From assembly GCA_963807865.1 (NCBI GenBank), contig CAWEDK010000016.1, positions 1-64,000 on the forward strand: 64,000 bases of DNA, read 5' to 3'. Under the pieces are notes generated by a model. It was not told the origin of the DNA and did not search any database. It saw only the letters and a program-made list of their open reading frames with translations. Shown here piece by piece: positions 37,767 to 46,917 of the stretch (its first letter is position 1; the number at the start of each line of letters is the position of its first letter). The stretch is from VAZQ01 sp963807865 (GTDB lineage Bacteria > Pseudomonadota > Alphaproteobacteria > Rhizobiales > Xanthobacteraceae). The position numbers and the translations under genes are program-made.

Positions 37767-40085
37767 ACGCGCCGCTCGCCCGCATCCGCGGCGGCGTCCA
37801 CACCGCCGTGCGCCACGACAGCGCCGTCGGCCACGTCACCGGCCGCGCGCTCTACATCGACGACGTGCCGAACGTGCCGGGCACGCTCGAAGCCGCGCTG
37901 GTGCTGAGCCCGCACGCCCATGCCCGCATCCTGCGCATCGACTTCGCCCGCGCGCTCGCCGCGCCCGGCGTCGTCGCGGCGATCGCGGCCGCCGACATTC
38001 CCGGCAAGAACGACATCGCGCCGATCCGCAGCGACGAGCCGCTGCTCGCCGCCGACGTGGTCGAATACGAGGGCCAGCCGGTCGCCGCCATCGCGGCCGC
38101 GACGCTCGACCAGGCGCGCGCCGCCGCGAAGCTGGTCGAGATCGAGTACGAGCCGCTGCCCGCGGTCCTGACGGTCGAGGACGCGATCGCGCGCGAGCAA
38201 TACGTCGCGCCGCCGCAGACGCATCGTGCGCGGCGACGCCGCCGCCGCGCTCGCCGGCGCGCCGCATCGCCTCTCGCGGCGAGTTGCGCTGCGGCGGCCA
38301 GGATCATTTCTATCTCGAGGGCCAGATCGCGCTCGCCACGCCCGGCGACGACGGCAGCCATGCACGGTGCTCAGCTCCACCCAGCATCCGACCGAGGTGC
38401 AGCACGGCGTCGCGCACCTGCTCGGGCTGCCGTTCAACGCCGTGACCGTCGAGGTGCGGCGCATGGGCGGCGCGTTCGGCGGCAAGGAGAGCCAGGCCAC
38501 CATCATCGCCGGCATCGCCGCGGTGCTGGCCTGGAAGACGCGGCGGCCGGTGAAGCTGCGGCTGCCGCGCGACGACGACATGCGCGCCACCGGCAAGCGC
38601 CATCCGTTCCTGATCCGCTACGACGTCGGCTTCGACGGCGACGGCCGCATCCTCGCGCTCGACCTCACGCTGGCCGCGAACGGCGGCAACGTCGCCGACC
38701 ACACGCCGGCGGTGCTGACGCGCGCGCTCTGCCACGCCGACAACTGCTACTGGCTGCCGCACGTGCGCTTTCGCGGCCTCGCCTGCAAGACCAACACGGT
38801 GTCGAACACCGCGTTCCGCGGCTACGGCGGACCGCAGGGCATGCTGGCGATCGAGACCATCATCGACTGCATCGCGCGCCACCTCGGCGCTGCCGGTCGC
38901 CACCGTGCGCCAGCGCAACTACTACGGCATCGGCCGCAACGACGTGACGCCCTACGGCATGCGGGTCGAGGACAACATCATCGAGCGCGTGGTGGACGAA
39001 CTCGACCGCACCGTCGACATCGAAGCATGGCGCGCCGAGATCGACGCCTTCAACCGCGACAGCCCGGTGCTGAAGAAGGGCCTCGCCACCATGCCGGTCA
39101 AGTTCGGCATCTCGTTCAACCGTCCGGCGCTCAACCAGGCGGGCGCGCTGGTGCACGTCTATACCGACGGCAGCGTGGTGCTGAACCACGGCGGCACCGA
39201 GATGGGCCAGGGCCTGTTCGTCAAGGTCGCGCAGGTGGTGGCGGAGGCCTTCAGCATCGACCTCGACCACATCCGGGTATCGGCCACCTCGACCGGCAAG
39301 GTGCCCAACACCTCGCCGACGGCGGCATCCTCCGGCTCCGATCTCAACGGCATGGCGGCGCTCAACGCCGCGGTGCGAGATCAGGGCCCGCATGACCGAG
39401 GTCGCGGCCGAACATTTCGGCGTGCCGGCGCCCGACATCCTGTTCTCCGCCAACCGCATCTATGCCGGCAACCGCAGCATGTCGTTTCCGGAGCTTGCCG
39501 CGCTGTCGTGGGAGAAGCGCGTCTCGCTGTCGGCGACCGGCTACTACCGCACGCCGAAAATCCACTGGGACTTCGCCACCAACACCGGCCGGCCGTTCTA
39601 CTATTTCGCCTATGGCGCGGCGGCGGCCGAGGTCGCGATCGACACGCTGACCGGCGAGACGCGCGTGCTGCGCGCCGAGCTGCTGCAGGACTGCGGCCGC
39701 TCGCTCAATCCGGCGATCGACCTCGGCCAGATCGAAGGCGCGTTCGTGCAGGGCATGGGCTGGCTCACCAGCGAGGAATTGTGGTGGGACGCGCGAAGGC
39801 CGGCTGCGCACCCACGGGCCGTCGACCTACAAGATTCCCGGCAGCCGCGACGTGCCGCCGGTTTTCAACGCCCGCATCCTGGCCGACGCGCCGAACCCGG
39901 AAGCCACCGTGTTCCGCTCCAAGGCGGTCGGCGAGCCGCCGCTGATGCTGGCGATCTCGGTCTATCTCGCGATCCGCGACGCGGTCGCGAGCCTCGCCGG
40001 CCACCGCGTCGCGCCGCAGCTCGACGCGCCGGCGACGCCGGAGCGCGTGCTCGCCGCCATCGACGATCTGCGCGACCGGGCGTGA
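37763..40085 (+). pseudogene. xdhB: xanthine dehydrogenase molybdopterin subunit, frame-broken
   Basis: The catalytic subunit that hydroxylates hypoxanthine and xanthine to urate. ATG 37763 overlaps the xdhA stop (ATGA). Recognisable blocks, in different frames, are AVGHVTGRALYIDDVPNVPG, LSPHAHARIL, STQHPTEVQH near 38376, RRMGGAFGGKESQ (cofactor loop, about 38456), NTAFRGYGGPQGM (about 38809), RPALNQAGALVHVYTDGSV, NHGGTEMGQGLFVKVAQV (about 39185) and FRSKAVGEPPLMLAISV near the end. Breaks near 38222, 38280, 38360, 38890, 39380 and 39797 are mostly single extra bases. Repaired length is about 765 residues, normal for XdhB. The maturation protein XdhC is not adjacent. Confidence 0.85.
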
Positions 40086-40240
40086 TCGAAGGCTTTTGGC
40101 CTATGGCCCATGCCGATGGCCCCATTAAGAAAGCGTTTAGCAAGAATTCAAACCTCACTGGAATGCCATCATCTCGCTTTCGATCAACATAGTTGTCGCC
40201 CTTTCGAATGATTGTATCTCCCCAGGTATGGGGGATCGAA

Positions 40241-40771
40241 ATGCAAGCAGAAGCACAAGCGCACGGGGAACCGCTGCCGCAGGATTACGTGGCCTGGCCC
40301 GAAGAGTTTTCGGACAAGAAGGACGTACTTGCCATCCTGAAACGGAACGCGCGGCCTATTTTGATGGGCGTTGCAGGCCTCACCGCGATTTTGGTTTTGG
40401 CATACGGTGTGACGAGAAGCTCGTCTGAGACAGTTGCGCCGCCGCCAAGCTCGCCTACGGTTGCAAAAGTGAGCCAGCCGGTTGTCAAATCAATCGAGAT
40501 GGAAGCCTTGAGAGCAGCCATAAGTGAACAGAACGCCACAAACCAGCAAATCGTGGCGGCGCTGGATGCGTTGCGCGCGGAGCAGCAGGAATTACGAAAA
40601 CAGATCGCGGCAACGCAGGCAAGACAACAATCTGCCGGGATGATCACCGGTTCGATAACTCCACGCCCGCTGGCAAAACCTCTCCCGGCCAAGAAACCGG
40701 ATCAGGGGGACGCGCGTCCGGTTCCGTATCCGCCCGACCCGCGCCAAGTTCCGTATCCGCGTCCGAATTGA
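40241..40771 (+). CDS. membrane-anchored coiled-coil protein, function unknown
   Basis: A 176-residue protein. After a soluble N-terminus with DYVAWPEEFSDKKDVLAILKR comes one helix (ILMGVAGLTAILVLAYGV, about 41-60), a Ser/Pro linker, a predicted short coiled coil (EMEALRAAISEQNATNQQIVAALDALRAEQQELRKQI, about 87-122), and a Pro-rich tail with repeated VPYPP/VPYPR. GGGGG sits about 8 bp before ATG 40241, favouring it over upstream starts. No enzyme motif. It lies between the xanthine dehydrogenase genes and the M20 genes but has no evident link to purine degradation. Confidence 0.65.
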   Translation: MQAEAQAHGEPLPQDYVAWPEEFSDKKDVLAILKRNARPILMGVAGLTAILVLAYGVTRSSSETVAPPPSSPTVAKVSQPVVKSIEMEALRAAISEQNATNQQIVAALDALRAEQQELRKQIAATQARQQSAGMITGSITPRPLAKPLPAKKPDQGDARPVPYPPDPRQVPYPRPN

Positions 40772-40855
40772 TTGCACGAGTTAATCACGCCATTCTTTCG
40801 GGTGTTGGCCGCTGACTCCCACGTGATGTTTTCCGGTGCCCGCACCGCGCATTCC

Positions 40856-41010
40856 GGCACCCTCTCCCCTTGCGGGAAAGGGTGGCGAACATCGCAGCGT
40901 AGCGAAGATGTGAGCCGGGTGAGGGGTGGCTTTGGAGCGAGATCGCGCCTGCAAACCCCTCACCCGCCTCGCTGCGCTCGGCACCCTCTCCCACAAGGGG
41001 AGAGGGTACG
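40856..41010. repeat. dispersed inverted repeat (CCCTCTCCCC type)
   Basis: A roughly 155-bp element bounded by GGCACCCTCTCCCCTTG and its partner CACAAGGGGAGAGGGTA, with an internal perfect 12-bp pair CGGGTGAGGGGT (40916-40927) and ACCCCTCACCCG (40955-40966). It is of a type scattered in intergenic regions of Bradyrhizobium relatives. It lies between convergent genes and may serve as a bidirectional terminator. Confidence 0.8.
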
Positions 41011-41044
41011 GAGTGCACGGCGCATTCGTTGACTAGACCTACAG

Positions 41045-42325
41045 CTACGCTCGCGCACCGAGCAGATCGGCGCAGGCCAGCGCGACGATCTTGGTGGCCG
41101 CCGCGAGATCGTTGAGCCGCAGGTTCTCGTTGGCGTTGTGCGCATTCGCTTCGAGGATCGAGCGCGGCCCCGCGCCATACAGCACGATCGGAATACCGCG
41201 CCGCCGCGTAATGCCGGGCATCGGTGTAGAGCGGCACGCCGGTCAGCGCGACGTCGACGCCGAGCACTTGCTTCGCGCGGCGCGCGATCGCGTCAGCCAG
41301 CCGGTCCGTGCCGGCAATCGGCGTGAGCGGCGTGGCGAGCAGCAACCGGTGCACGTCGACCTTTGCGTCCGGGCGTGCACGCGCGGCGGTCTCGATCACG
41401 CGGCGCAGGTCGGCCTCGGCCTGCGCGGGGTTCTCCTCCGGGATCATTCGCCGGTCGATGCGGAACGTGACCTGGTCCGGCACCACGTTGGTGTTGATGC
41501 CGCCCTTGATCAGGCCGACGTTGAGCGTCGGCGACACGATGCCGGGCACGGCCGAGTGCGCCTTGGCGAGCTCCGCGCGATAGGCATAGAGCGCAGTCAG
41601 CACGGCCGTTCGCGGCCTCCAGCGCATCGACGCCGGTGTCCGGCATCGCGGCATGCGCCTGCTTGCCGGTCACGGTCACTTCGAGATGCAGGCAGCCGTT
41701 GTGCGCGTTGACGATGGCGTAGGAAAAGCCCGCCGCGATCACCAGATCGGGCCTCGTCAAGCCCTGATCCAGCAGCCACTTCGGACCGATGTCGCCGCCG
41801 ATCTCCTCGTCGTAGGTGAAATGCAGCTCGAGCGTGCCGCCGATCTTACCGCCCTTCGCGGCCGCCGCCTTCAGCGCCAGCAACGTCCAGGTGTAGGTGG
41901 CGAAATCCGATTTCGACACCGCGACGCCGCGGCCGAACATCACCCGTCCGTGCGGGCTGTCCTCGATCGTGGCGCCATAGGGATCGACGCCGCCAGCCGA
42001 GCCCGGGCGGCACGACGTCGCCATGGGCATTGAGCGCGATCGTCGGGCCGTCGCCGAAGCGATGGCGCACGATCAGGTTGGTCGCGCTCGTCATGCCGAC
42101 CGCTTCGGCCGCGGCGGCCGGCACCGCGTGGGCCTCGACCGTCAGGCCGAGGCCTTCGAGCAGTTGCTCGCGCACGCCTGGCATGCGCGGCGCAGTCGCC
42201 CGGCGGATTGTCGCTCGGCACCTTGACCAGTTCGGCAAGAAATTCGGTCTCGCGCGCGAAGTCGCCGTCGATGAAATCGACAATGGATCGCGCAAGCTTG
42301 TCGTAACGGATGCGTGATCGGTCAT
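41045..42325 (-). pseudogene. M20-family peptidase/deacylase, frame-broken
   Basis: A zinc hydrolase of the ArgE/DapE/CPG2 group, about 425 residues after repair. ATG 42325 (MTDH) is followed by a shift near 42312 to the frame reading YDKLARSIVDFIDGDFARETEF and VPSDNPPGD. Metal and catalytic motifs are ALNAHGDVVPPG (about 42052), the bridging FTYDEEIGGDIG (about 41818) and TGVPLYTDARHY (about 41230). Other breaks lie near 42200, 42000, 41610 and 41205. The C-terminus reads ACADLLGARA with stop at 41045. It follows the allantoate-amidohydrolase-like gene with overlapping ends; its substrate may be an N-acyl or ureido acid. Confidence 0.75.
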
Positions 42326-43604
42326 GGGCAGGCTCGAAGTTCAAAATCGTATCGATGAGGATGCGCGCCGCAACGTCGGCATCCGCCGCCGTGACGGTTT
42401 CGAGCGGCGAATGGCTGATGCCGCCATTGCCGCAGCGCACGAACAGCATGCCGACGTCGGTGACGCCGCTGAACATCACGGCGTCGTGGCCGGCGCCGCT
42501 CGGCAAGGAAAACGCACGCTGCCCGGCGCGCTCGATGGCACGCGCGAACCGCGCCTGAAGTTCCGGCGAACACGGCACCGCCGGGCCGCGCTGGATTTCC
42601 TTCGACCTCGCTCGCGACATTGCGGCGGCGCACGATCCGGTCGATCTCGGCAAGCACATCCGCAGCCGCGGCATCGCGCGTGGCATCGTCGCCGGCGCGG
42701 ATGTCGAGCGACAGGTCGCAGCGGCCCGGGATCACGTTGATCGCCCCGTTCGGCACCGCGAGCCGGCCGACGGTGCCGACCAGGGTCGGCGCAGCCGAGC
42801 AGCGCTTCTCGACATGGAGCACGATCTCGGCGGCGGCAGCAGCGGCATCGCGGCGCAACGGCATCGGCACGGTGCCGGCATGCCCGCTCATGCCGGTGCA
42901 GCGTCACGCTGTAGCGCAGATTGCCGGCGATCGACGTCACGACCCCGACCGGCAGACCCTGCTGCAGCAGCACCGGCCCCTGCTCGATGTGCACTTCCAG
43001 ATAGCCCAGCAGGTCTTCGGGCCGGCGCGCCAGCGCGCCGAGCTTGTCGGGATCGTGGCCGGATTTGTGGATGAGGTCGGCGACGGTCTGGCCGCCGGCA
43101 TCGCGCCGCATCAACAGCGCGCGGTCGAACCGTCCGGCGATCACGCTGCTGCCGATATAGGGCGCGGAGAAACGCACGCCCTCCTCCTCGGCAAATCCGA
43201 TCAGGTCGAGATGGAACGGCAGCCGCCGTCCCGGTCCGGTGCAGCTCCTCGACCGCGACCAGCCCGGTGAGAATGCCGAGCCGGCCGTCGTAATTTCCGG
43301 CATTGAACACCGTGTCGTAATGCGAGCCGACGATCAGCGTCTTGGCCGCCGGATCGGCCGACGCATAGCGGCCGACCACATTGCCGACGGCGTCGATCGT
43401 GACCGACATGCCGGCCGCCGTCATCCAGTCGCGCAACTGCGCCGCCACCGCCCGGTGCGTCGGCGTCAGATAGGTGCAGGTCAGACCGTCGGGCGTCTCG
43501 GACCATTCCGCCAGGCGCGTTGCGAGCGCGATGATGCGATCGCCGAGTGGCATGCCAGCCACTGTCGCTGCCGATTGTTTGTGCGCGTCCTGTTCACTCA
43601 GCAT
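42320..43604 (-). pseudogene. allantoate amidohydrolase-like M20 enzyme, frame-broken
   Basis: A zinc-dependent amidohydrolase of the AllC/hydantoinase-carbamoylase type. It starts near 43604 (MLSEQDAHKQ) or 43553 (MPLGDRI). Family motifs are VGSHYDTVFNAGNYDGRLG (about 43330), GFAEEEGVRF (about 43195), YLEVHIEQGPVLL (about 43000), SGHAGTVPMPLRRDA (about 42885) and GAGHDAVMFSGVTDVGMLFV (about 42490). Frame changes occur near 43240, 42900 and 42600. Placement beside puuD and allantoinase genes supports allantoate as the substrate, giving ureidoglycine, CO2 and ammonia. N-carbamoyl amino acids remain possible. Confidence 0.8.
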
Positions 43605-43703
43605 GCAGCGGGGCCATCGTCCAAAAGCCTGAGCCCTTGAACAGCCGGTGGCGCGTCTGCCATGGTGCCGGCGGCGGGTCGAGACGGCAGAGGGCTGTGC
43701 ATC

Positions 43704-44900
43704 GTGGAAGTCGTGCTCACAGAATGGCTCAGCGTCATCATCCGATGGACGCACGTCGTTGCCGGCATAGCCTGGATCGGCAGTTCATTCTACTTCATTC
43801 ACCTCGATCTCAGCCTGAAAGCGCGAGCGGGCCTGCCGCCGGGGGTCAAGGGCGATGCGTGGCAGGTCCACGGCGGCGGTTTCTACCACATGATCAAGTA
43901 TCTGGTCGCACCCGCCCAGATGCCCGACCACCTGACCTGGTTCAAGTGGGAGGCCTACGCCACCTGGCTGTCGGGCTTCGCGCTGCTGGTCATCGTCTAC
44001 TACCTCGGCGCCGACCTCTACCTGATCGACAAGAGCGTCCTCGACCTCTCGGCGCCGATGGCCGCCGGCATCGCGTTCGGAACGTTGGTCGTCTTCTGGC
44101 TGTTCTACGAGGGACTGTGCCGCTCGCCGCTCGCCCGCCACGAGAGCCTGACCGCGCTGCTGCTCTATGTGTTCCTGGTCGCCGTGACCTACGGCTTCAC
44201 CCACGTGTTCAGCGGCCGCGGCGCGTTCACGCAGATCGGCGCGCTGATCGGCACCATCATGGTGGCGAACGTCTTCATCATCATCATCCCGTACCAGAAG
44301 AAGACCGTCGCGGCGCTGATCGCCGGCAAGGAGCCGAACCCGGAATGGGGCGAAGAAGGCAAGCGCCGCTCGGTCCACAACAACTATCTGACGTTGCCGG
44401 TCGTCTTCCTGATGATCGCCAATCACTATCCGCTGCTGTTCGCGACCCGATACAACTGGGTGATCGTCGCGATCGTGCTGGCGATCGGTCCGGTGATCCG
44501 CCATTTCTACAACTCGCGCCACGAAGGCAGCGGCAGCCCGTGGTGGACCTGGGGCATTGCCGCCGCCGGCATGATCGCGGTGGCGTGGCTGTCGTCGCTC
44601 GGACCGCGCGAGACCAAGACCGGCGAACTGCCGGCCAAGGTCGATGTGAAGGCCGTCCACAACATCGTGCTGTCACGCTGCAGCATGTGCCACACCAAGG
44701 AGCCGTTCTGGCCGGGCGTGACGACGCCGCCCAAGGACATCCTGCTCGACAGCCCCGCGACGATCACTCAGCATGCCCGCCTGATCGACATCAACGCGGC
44801 TCGCTCCAACGCCATGCCGCCCGGCAACATCACCGAGATCACGCCGCAGGAACGCCAGATGCTCTCCGCCTGGTACGCTGCCGGCGCGCCGGCCAAGTGA
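43704..44900 (+). CDS. puuD: membrane-bound urate oxidase (PuuD type) with cytochrome c domain
   Basis: A 398-residue inner-membrane protein that oxidises urate to 5-hydroxyisourate and passes electrons to its own C-terminal cytochrome. About eight hydrophobic helices occupy residues 8-310, beginning IIRWTHVVAGIAWIGSSFYFIHLD and including KWEAYATWLSGFALL and NVFIIIIPYQKK. The C-terminal haem c site is CSMCH near residue 326, with a candidate axial Met in NAMPPGNITEIT. The GTG at 43704 follows GAGGG and fits the family N-terminus (EVVLTEWLS); an ATG at 43662 would add a non-hydrophobic leader. It is divergent from the allantoate amidohydrolase and 2 bp ahead of the allantoinase gene. Confidence 0.9.
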   Translation: MEVVLTEWLSVIIRWTHVVAGIAWIGSSFYFIHLDLSLKARAGLPPGVKGDAWQVHGGGFYHMIKYLVAPAQMPDHLTWFKWEAYATWLSGFALLVIVYYLGADLYLIDKSVLDLSAPMAAGIAFGTLVVFWLFYEGLCRSPLARHESLTALLLYVFLVAVTYGFTHVFSGRGAFTQIGALIGTIMVANVFIIIIPYQKKTVAALIAGKEPNPEWGEEGKRRSVHNNYLTLPVVFLMIANHYPLLFATRYNWVIVAIVLAIGPVIRHFYNSRHEGSGSPWWTWGIAAAGMIAVAWLSSLGPRETKTGELPAKVDVKAVHNIVLSRCSMCHTKEPFWPGVTTPPKDILLDSPATITQHARLIDINAARSNAMPPGNITEITPQERQMLSAWYAAGAPAK

Positions 44901-44902
44901 CG

Positions 44903-45844
44903 ATGCCGATGGCCCCTCCCGACTATCCGCGCGACCTGGTCGGCTACGGCCGCCATCCGCCCGATCCGCGCTGGCCGGGCGGCGCGCGTGTGGCGGTGCA
45001 GTTCGTCCTCAACTACGAGGAAGGCGGCGAGCGCAACATTCTGCACGGCGATGCGACCTCGGAAGCGTTCCTGTCGGACGTGCTCGGCGCGGTGCCGTGG
45101 CCGGGCGAGCGGCACATGAACATCGAGTTGATGTACGAATACGGCTCGCGCGCGGGCTTCTGGCGGCTGTGGCGCATGTTCACCGGCCGCAACATGCCGG
45201 TGACGGTGTTCGGCGTCGCGCGCGCGCTGGCGCGCAACCCGGAGGCGGTCGCCGCGATGCGCGAGGCGCGCTGGGAGATCGCGAGCCACGGGCTCAAGTG
45301 GGTCGACTACAAGGACGTGCCGGAGGCGGAGGAGCGCGCCGACCTTGTCGAGGCGATCCGCATCCACACGCAGGCGACCGGCGAACGTCCGCTCGGCTGG
45401 TACACCGGCCGCACCTCGATCAACAGCCTCAAGGCGGTGCTCGACGACGGCGGCTTCGTCTATTCGTCGGACTCCTACGCGGACGACCTGCCCTATTGGG
45501 TCAAGGGTCCGAAGGGGCCGCATCTGATCATCCCGTACACGCTCGACGCCAACGACATGCGGTTCGTCAACCCGCAGGGCTTCGGCAACGGCGATGCGTT
45601 CTTCGGCTATCTCAGGGACGCCTTCGACTTTCTCTATGCCGAAGGCGACAGCTCCCCCAAGATGATGTCGGTCGGGCTGCACTGCCGGCTGGTCGGACGG
45701 CCGGGCCGCGCCGCCGCGCTGGCGCGCTTCCTCGATCACATCGCGTCTCGCGACCGGGTCTGGATCGCCACCCGGCTCGAGATCGCGCATCATTGGCACC
45801 GCGAGCATGCCGCGCTGGCGGCGAACGCGTTCCCGGTCTGTTAA
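44903..45844 (+). CDS. puuE: PuuE-type allantoinase (polysaccharide-deacetylase fold)
   Basis: A 313-residue metal-independent allantoinase of the CE4/NodB-like fold that hydrolyses allantoin to allantoate. It begins PPDYPRDLVGYGRHPPDPRWPGGARVAVQFVLNYEEGGE, nearly the family consensus; other hallmarks are IELMYEYGSRAGFWRLWR, IASHGLKWVDY, GWYTGRTSINS, DSYADDLPYW and SVGLHCRLVGRPGRAAAL. The classical deacetylase metal Asp-His pattern is altered as expected for PuuE. It is separated by 2 bp from puuD and by 12 bp from the uraD-uraH fusion, forming an operon. Confidence 0.9.
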   Translation: MPMAPPDYPRDLVGYGRHPPDPRWPGGARVAVQFVLNYEEGGERNILHGDATSEAFLSDVLGAVPWPGERHMNIELMYEYGSRAGFWRLWRMFTGRNMPVTVFGVARALARNPEAVAAMREARWEIASHGLKWVDYKDVPEAEERADLVEAIRIHTQATGERPLGWYTGRTSINSLKAVLDDGGFVYSSDSYADDLPYWVKGPKGPHLIIPYTLDANDMRFVNPQGFGNGDAFFGYLRDAFDFLYAEGDSSPKMMSVGLHCRLVGRPGRAAALARFLDHIASRDRVWIATRLEIAHHWHREHAALAANAFPVC

Positions 45845-45856
45845 GCGGGAGGAAGC

Positions 45857-46744
45857 GTGCGGAAGACGTCGTTAGATCATCTTAACAGCGCGGAAGAAGC
45901 CGAGTTCGTCCGGGAGCTGGGCGATATTTACGAGCATGCGCCCTGGGTGGCGGAGGCGGTCTGCGGTCTGCGGCCGTTCACGACGCTGGCGGCGCTGCAC
46001 GACGCGATGACGATGGCGGTCCGCAAAGCGCCGCGCGATCAGCGGCTTGCGCTGATCCAGGGGCATCCCGATCTCGCCGGCAAGGCGGCGCGGGCCGGAT
46101 CGCTGACCGCGGATTCGACCGCCGAACAGGCCAGCGTGGGGCTCGACCGGCTGTCCGAGCAGGAATTTGCCGATTTTCACCGGCTCAACGATGGTTACCG
46201 GGCAAAATTCGGCATCCCGTTCATCGTCTGCGTCCGCCGGCACACCAAGGATTCGATCCTGCGGCAGTTCAGGATTCGGCTGGAGAACAATCCGGACAGC
46301 GAGGAGGACGCGGCACTTCGCGAGATTTTCCGGATCACGGCGCTGCGCCTCGATCAGCGGGTCGAGGCCGCCGACCGTCTCAAGGTGTACGGGCGGGTCT
46401 CCACCCACGTGCTCGATACCTGCAACGGCATCGCGGCCCAAGGCGTCAGGATCGATCTGCTCGAACTGTCGGACAACGGCGAGCGCCGCCTGATCGGGAC
46501 CGCGCCCACCAATCATGACGGACGGACAGATCGGCCGCTGATCGGCGGGCGGCCGGTGCCGATCGGCCGCTACGAACTGCACTTCCATATCGCGGACTAC
46601 TTCCGCCGGGTGAACCTGACCTTTACCGACCCGCCGTTTCTCGGCGTGGTCCCGGTGCAGTTCTCCGTCGCCGACGCCGAAGGCCACTACCACGTGCCCC
46701 TGTTGGCAACCCCGTGGAGCTATTCCACCTATCGCGGCAGCTGA
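45857..46744 (+). CDS. fused OHCU decarboxylase and 5-hydroxyisourate hydrolase
   Basis: A 295-residue bifunctional enzyme for the two steps after urate oxidation. Residues about 1-170 are OHCU decarboxylase (UraD): FVRELGDIYEHAPWVAEAV with the catalytic His, LIQGHPDLAGKAA, RLNDGYRAKFGIPFIVCVR. Residues about 180-295 are the transthyretin-like hydrolase (UraH/PucM): GRVSTHVLDTCNG, TNHDGRTDRPL and the diagnostic C-terminus STYRGS. Gene order in the protein is the reverse of the reaction order. A GTG start at 45857 is set by GGGAGG 5 bp upstream. With puuD and puuE it completes urate to S-allantoin to allantoate in one operon. Confidence 0.92.
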   Translation: MRKTSLDHLNSAEEAEFVRELGDIYEHAPWVAEAVCGLRPFTTLAALHDAMTMAVRKAPRDQRLALIQGHPDLAGKAARAGSLTADSTAEQASVGLDRLSEQEFADFHRLNDGYRAKFGIPFIVCVRRHTKDSILRQFRIRLENNPDSEEDAALREIFRITALRLDQRVEAADRLKVYGRVSTHVLDTCNGIAAQGVRIDLLELSDNGERRLIGTAPTNHDGRTDRPLIGGRPVPIGRYELHFHIADYFRRVNLTFTDPPFLGVVPVQFSVADAEGHYHVPLLATPWSYSTYRGS

Positions 46745-46917
46745 TCCATCGCCTGGCAGGGGAATAGGCAAGCCCGGGCAAAATGCCTACTCTTGAGGCA
46801 GAATGCGTTTGAATGCCGCGTTGCCACCGATGCCCAAGGGTGATCCGAATGGCACGCAGATTGCTGAGAAAAACGCAAAACGCGCCGGTTGAGCCGGTTT
46901 TCATGGGAGCATCAGAT

